From the NCBI GenBank assembly GCA_021404785.1, contig QWHH01000006.1, positions 1 through 64,000 of the forward strand: a stretch of DNA of 64,000 nt. The letters are read 5' to 3'. The stretch comes from Lysobacterales bacterium PRO7 (GTDB taxonomy: Bacteria > Pseudomonadota > Gammaproteobacteria > Xanthomonadales > Rhodanobacteraceae). How positions within the stretch are numbered: the first letter of the stretch is position 1; every line of letters starts with the position of its first letter. Below the pieces are notes generated by a model. The model ran no database searches. It was not told the DNA's origin and saw only the letters and a list, made by a program, of their open reading frames with translations. The position numbers and the translations under genes were made by a program. Positions 60,279 to 64,000 of this stretch are shown here, piece after piece.

Positions 60279-60451
60279 TCGCCCCGGCGCCGCGCGGCGG
60301 CGCGCGATCCGGGTGTGTAATCCGCGCGGGCTTTTCCTGAATTGAACAGGTGAAGGCAGACCGCCTTCAACGCCAGCCGGGATGCAGACGCCATCCGCCC
60401 GCCAGCCCGTTACCGGAAGACCTGCGGCAGGCTCTCACGAGGAGTCATGTC

Positions 60452-60790
60452 ATGAAACGTTTTACTTCCATCGCGATCAGCGCCAGCCTTTTGTGCGCCG
60501 CCGCTCTGGCCAACGCCGCCGGCAACCAGCTCAGTACGGTAAGCGTGCAAGGCATCGACAAGATGTCCGCGGCCTGCACGCCGCCCGACAGCCGCGCCGT
60601 GTGTTCGGCTTGGCACGAGGAAATCCGCCGCAATTTCACGCCGCGCGAAATCGGCATGCTGTTCGGCGCGCGCACCAGCTATCCGAATTACGCTGCGTCA
60701 TTCGACCGCCTGCAGGCGCGTTACTCCGCGCTGCAAGGCCAGTTTGCCGCGACGCACGCCAAGGAGTTGAACGCCATCGCGGCCAAGTAA
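60452..60790 (+). CDS. Small secreted protein of unknown function
   Basis: A 112-residue protein with signal peptide cut likely after ALANA (about 23). The mature part has two Cys (about 42 and 50) that may form a disulfide, and a helical C-terminus (ARYSALQGQFAATHAKEL). AGGAG lies 7 bases before the ATG. A strong terminator follows 29 bases later. I do not recognise it. The 170 bases before it contain GC-rich imperfect repeats and no other gene. Confidence 0.75.
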   Translation: MKRFTSIAISASLLCAAALANAAGNQLSTVSVQGIDKMSAACTPPDSRAVCSAWHEEIRRNFTPREIGMLFGARTSYPNYAASFDRLQARYSALQGQFAATHAKELNAIAAK

Positions 60791-60818
60791 TCCACCGCTA
60801 TTCCGGTCTCCAACGTTT

Positions 60819-60844
60819 GGCCCCGCGCAAGCGGGGCCTTTTTT
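60819..60844 (+). terminator. Rho-independent terminator
   Basis: An 8-bp perfect stem GGCCCCGC / GCGGGGCC around GCAA is followed by six T. It ends the small secreted-protein transcript. Confidence 0.93.
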
Positions 60845-60953
60845 GCGTCCTGGTAATCGCAAGCGCCAATTGCCGAAATAACGATACAGTAGCCATGCGG
60901 CCCGCGGCTGCCGAAGCGGGATGCCGCGACCACATCGAACGGGAGCGATTGCG

Positions 60954-61661
60954 GTGAGTCAGTTTCAGACGACGCAATGGAGCATGGTGCTCAATGCCGG
61001 TAACGAACCGGGGCAGGCCCGGCATGCTCTGGAATCGTTGTGCCGCATGTATCGCCCGCCCGTACTTGCTTACATCCTCGGGCACCATTACACGGCCGAA
61101 TCCGCCGAAGACCTGACCCAGACGTTTTTCGCGCGTTTCATCGAACAAGGCTATTACCTGAAGGCCGATCCGCTGCGCGGCAGCTTCCGCGCCTTCCTGC
61201 TCACCGCACTCAAGCGCTTCCTCAACGACGTGCTGGATCAGGAAAAGACCATTAAACGTGGCGGCCTCACCCAGCTGCGTTCACTCGATACCATGGTTTC
61301 CGGCGACTACGCCCTGCGCGACCGGGAAACACCCGAACTCGCCTTTCACCGCGCCTGGGCGCACACCGTCGTGAAAGACGCCTTGCGCACGCTGCGCGAG
61401 GAAGCCCAGTCGGCCGGCAAGACCGAGTTGTTCGGCGAGTTGAGCGTTTTCATTGCCGAGCGCCCCGACGATGCTGATTACGAGCGCGTGGCGGCCAAAT
61501 TCGGCATGCGCCGAAACACCATTGCCGTGGCCGTGCACCGCCTGCGCCAACGCCTGCGCGAATTGATCCGCAATCAACTGGCGCAGACCGCGGCGGACAA
61601 TGACGAGCTGGAACACGAACTGGACGAACTCGGGCAATCGATCAGCTTGTTCGTTTCGTAG
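60954..61661 (+). CDS. ECF-like sigma factor, first of a pair
   Basis: A 235-residue sigma-70-like factor. Region 2 is in ESAEDLTQTFFARFIEQGYY through RFLNDVLDQEK; region 4 ends YERVAAKFGMRRNTIAVAVHRLRQRLREL. Both sigma domains are joined by an unusually long linker with no separate anti-sigma gene. The GTG at 60954 has GGGAG 8 bases upstream. It lies directly before a second paralogue and a Ser/Thr kinase, as in kinase-activated ECF groups such as Xanthomonas EcfK-PknS. Confidence 0.82.
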   Translation: MSQFQTTQWSMVLNAGNEPGQARHALESLCRMYRPPVLAYILGHHYTAESAEDLTQTFFARFIEQGYYLKADPLRGSFRAFLLTALKRFLNDVLDQEKTIKRGGLTQLRSLDTMVSGDYALRDRETPELAFHRAWAHTVVKDALRTLREEAQSAGKTELFGELSVFIAERPDDADYERVAAKFGMRRNTIAVAVHRLRQRLRELIRNQLAQTAADNDELEHELDELGQSISLFVS

Positions 61662-61745
61662 CAGACCCGAATGGGAGAGTAGACTACCGGCCGTGTAATC
61701 GTGACCGCGAAATCCCGAACTACAGGCATCAATCCGGAGATGCCG

Positions 61746-62483
61746 ATGACGAGTCTGCCACAGACGTCTCGAAACGATTTTGCCAACACGCGCTGGTCCG
61801 TGGTCATGCATCAGGCGGCCAACGACAGCAATACCGACCATGGCGCGCTTGCCGAACTGGCGCAACGTTTCTGGTATCCGGTGTACGCCTACGTGCGTCG
61901 CTGCGGGCACGCGCCGGACATCGCCAGGGATATAACCCGCAATTTCGTCCGGCAACTGTCGATCCAGTTCGACGGTGGTGACCAACGCCCGGCGCCCGGC
62001 CATTTCCGGCGGTTCCTGCTTGGCGAGCTCAACGTTTTTCTGGCTGGTGATTGGCGCGCGTCGATCGCGCGCGAGGACTCCGCACCGCTCGTTCCACCTG
62101 CTGATCTGGAAGACCGCAACCTGCGCGACAACTCCACCGCACCGAGCCCCGAGGCCGCGTATCAGCGCAGCTTCGCGATGGAAGTGCTCGAACGCGCGCT
62201 GAACAAACTCAGGACAGAAGCCCACCAAGGTGGGCATCGGGACATGTTCGAGGCCCTGCAACGCTATCTTTCGCGCGAACCGGTTGCGGGAGAATACGAG
62301 GCGATTGCGCAACGCCTGCGCATGCGGCCGATGGCCCTGGCCATGGCATTGAAGCGATTGCGCCAGCGACTGCGCGAACTGGCCGGGCGCGAGCTGGCCG
62401 ATACCGTGGCCTCACCGGACGATCTGGCCGCCGAACAGGCGGCATTGTTTTCCATACTGCACGATCCGCCGCAGCGACAATGA
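61746..62483 (+). CDS. Degenerate ECF-like sigma paralogue
   Basis: A 245-residue paralogue of the preceding gene, with the same start pattern (NTRWSVVM versus TTQWSMVL) and end RLRMRPMALAMALKRLRQRLREL. Region 2 is diverged: DIARDITRNFVRQLS replaces the usual DLTQTFF core, and region 4 has MRPMALAMALKR instead of the usual recognition helix pattern. It may be a regulator or a dead copy. GGAG 6 bases upstream sets ATG at 61746. Its stop overlaps the kinase ATG. Confidence 0.75.
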   Translation: MTSLPQTSRNDFANTRWSVVMHQAANDSNTDHGALAELAQRFWYPVYAYVRRCGHAPDIARDITRNFVRQLSIQFDGGDQRPAPGHFRRFLLGELNVFLAGDWRASIAREDSAPLVPPADLEDRNLRDNSTAPSPEAAYQRSFAMEVLERALNKLRTEAHQGGHRDMFEALQRYLSREPVAGEYEAIAQRLRMRPMALAMALKRLRQRLRELAGRELADTVASPDDLAAEQAALFSILHDPPQRQ

Positions 62484-64000
62484 ACGCCCGCACCCGGCCG
62501 GAAAGCCAGCACGACGCGACCATGACCGATCCACTGGTCAGCAGGGTGGTGGACGCCGGCGGAATCGCGGCCCTGGTCTTCGGCAACCAGACCATCGAAG
62601 TCGACCGCAACGAAGATCGCCCGCTTGCGCTGTTGTCTGCCGATGCACTGGAAGTGGATCTCTCCGATCCGCAGCAACGTCAGTTCGGCGATTACGAGCT
62701 GCTCGAGAAAATCGGCGAAGGCGGCATGGGCGTGGTCTATCGGGCGCGCCAGGCCAGCCTCGAACGCGAAGTGGCGATCAAGCTGCTGGCCGCCGGTCCG
62801 TGGGCCTCGCACGACTTCATCGAACGCTTCCGGCGCGAAGCGCAAAATGCCGCACGCATGCAGCACCCTAACATCGTGGCCATCCACGAAGTCGGCAGCG
62901 TCGACGACCTGCATTATTTCAGCATGCGCCTGGTCCACGGCGGCAGCCTGGCCGCGCTGCTCAAACGCGACGGCAAGCTCGAACCGCGCCGCGCCGCGCA
63001 ACTGCTGCGCACCATCGCCGAGGCAGTGGACTACGCACACCGACTCGGCGTGCTGCACCTGGACCTGAAACCCGCGAACGTTCTGATCGACGACAACGGC
63101 ACGGCGCATGTCGCCGATTTCGGCCTCGCCCGCCGCCTCGAGCAATGCCTGGTCGCGGATAACAACGAGATCTCCGGTACGCCGAGCTACATGGCGCCGG
63201 AGCAGGCCACGGCCGGGCCGCAGAAGATCACCCCGGCCACGGATATCTGGGGATTGGGCGCGATCGGCTACGAACTCGTCACCGGGCAGCCGCCGTATCT
63301 GGGCCAGACACCGCACGAGACATTGAAACTCGTCGTGGGCGGCCAACTGCGCAATCCGCGCCGCTACGTCCCGCAACTGCCGCGCGACCTCGAAGCGATC
63401 ATCCTCAAGTGCATGGCCTACGATACGGCGCAGCGCTATGCCAGCGCGCGGGACCTGGCCGAGGATCTGACCCGTTTCCAGAACGGCTACATGGTCAAGG
63501 CACGCCCGCTCAACACGCTCCAGCGCAGCGCACGCTGGGCGCAACGTGAGCCGAAGATCGTGGCCATCGCCCTGCTCGCCTTGTTGACGTTGCTGATCGG
63601 TCTGGTCGCCACGACCACGCAATGGCGCCGCGCCAACGCCAACGCGCAGCGCGCGGAAGCGGAGCGAGCGCTTGCCGCGAAGAGTGCGGCAATCTCCAGC
63701 GAACGTCTGTGGGACGGGCGTCGCGATACGGCAATACGCCAGATGAACGACGGCAATGGCTTCGAGGCGCTCGCGCCGCTGATCTCCAACATCGAGGAAA
63801 AGCAGGCAGCGGGCAAACCCGCCGAGTTGGAACGCCGTGAGATCGGCATGATCGAAACCCAGGGCGTTGCCCTGATCGACCGTTTCATCATTCCCGACGC
63901 CAATCCGATGGCGACCACGCTGAGTCAGGACGGCAAGCTGCTCGCGGTCACACTCAACGATCTCTCGGTGCGCTGGTTCGACACGGCTACTCTGACCGAA
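62480..64000 (+). CDS. Membrane Ser/Thr protein kinase (cut by window end)
   Basis: The first 507 residues are visible. The kinase domain (about 72-335) has the glycine loop GEGGMGVVY (79-87), Lys 101, catalytic Asp 195 in HLDLKPAN (Leu replaces the usual Arg of HRD), DFG 213-215 and APE 239-241. A membrane helix (359-378) leads to an extracytoplasmic part that starts with repeats resembling WD40 or beta-propeller blades (from about 485). The ATG overlaps the sigma paralogue's stop (ATGA). It may activate the sigma factor in cis by phosphorylation. Confidence 0.85.
   Translation, partial: MNARTRPESQHDATMTDPLVSRVVDAGGIAALVFGNQTIEVDRNEDRPLALLSADALEVDLSDPQQRQFGDYELLEKIGEGGMGVVYRARQASLEREVAIKLLAAGPWASHDFIERFRREAQNAARMQHPNIVAIHEVGSVDDLHYFSMRLVHGGSLAALLKRDGKLEPRRAAQLLRTIAEAVDYAHRLGVLHLDLKPANVLIDDNGTAHVADFGLARRLEQCLVADNNEISGTPSYMAPEQATAGPQKITPATDIWGLGAIGYELVTGQPPYLGQTPHETLKLVVGGQLRNPRRYVPQLPRDLEAIILKCMAYDTAQRYASARDLAEDLTRFQNGYMVKARPLNTLQRSARWAQREPKIVAIALLALLTLLIGLVATTTQWRRANANAQRAEAERALAAKSAAISSERLWDGRRDTAIRQMNDGNGFEALAPLISNIEEKQAAGKPAELERREIGMIETQGVALIDRFIIPDANPMATTLSQDGKLLAVTLNDLSVRWFDTATLTE

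Overview
The window is high-GC gammaproteobacterial chromosome, most likely from the order Xanthomonadales (Lysobacterales). The best evidence is the arginine operon, which uses the acetylated route found in xanthomonads: N-acetylornithine carbamoyltransferase, acetylcitrulline deacetylase and a fused N-acetylglutamate kinase-synthase. A TrpR-like regulator heading the his operon, a DksA without zinc cysteines and a FimX-type protein fit the same order. I cannot name genus or species. No phage, insertion sequence, CRISPR array or rRNA is visible. Most genes sit in tight operons with ATGA or GTGA overlaps.

Layout. 0-12 kb: leucine/isovalerate degradation (liuB, liuC, liuD, liuE), interrupted by an opposing FTR1-cupredoxin iron-uptake pair with a Fur-like box and a ChvA-type ABC exporter. 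The tail of this block carries a lipoprotein, a cyanophycinase-fold protein lacking its catalytic residues, a GNAT enzyme, an SDR and efpL. 12-23 kb: two amino-acid permeases, a HerA-like ATPase, rmuC, the mtnBDC part of methionine salvage, a C13 peptidase, a glycerophosphodiesterase and a PadR/HAAS-domain pair. 23-34 kb (minus strand): a TrpR-like repressor and hisGDCBHAFI, preceded by hisS and a long histidine-ammonia-lyase-like gene, with tRNA-Pro upstream. 34-45 kb: an envelope protein, a PIG-L deacetylase divergent from a GT2 synthase, then the arg operon argF'-argG-argE'-(small ORF)-argB-argC-argH on the minus strand. Its 5' leader looks like a classical ribosome-mediated attenuator with an Arg-codon leader peptide.

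45-57 kb: cysS-sufE, dksA, yidD-dihydroorotase, an M23 peptidase whose signal-peptide region contains a palindromic repeat, folE2, a squalene-synthase-like pseudoenzyme, a MupP/Gph-type phosphatase, ubiG, an MTA/SAH deaminase, and efp divergent from epmB. 57-64 kb: a FimX-like c-di-GMP receptor, pyrH, a small secreted protein, two paralogous sigma-like factors and a Ser/Thr kinase cut off by the window end.

Several genes work together across the window. Both translation factors for polyproline stalling are present (EF-P with EpmB, and EfpL). The MTA deaminase and mtnBDC belong to the same sulfur-salvage theme. The strongest candidates for something undescribed are the arg leader attenuator, the triad-less cyanophycinase homologue, and the in-frame palindromic repeat in the M23 peptidase.
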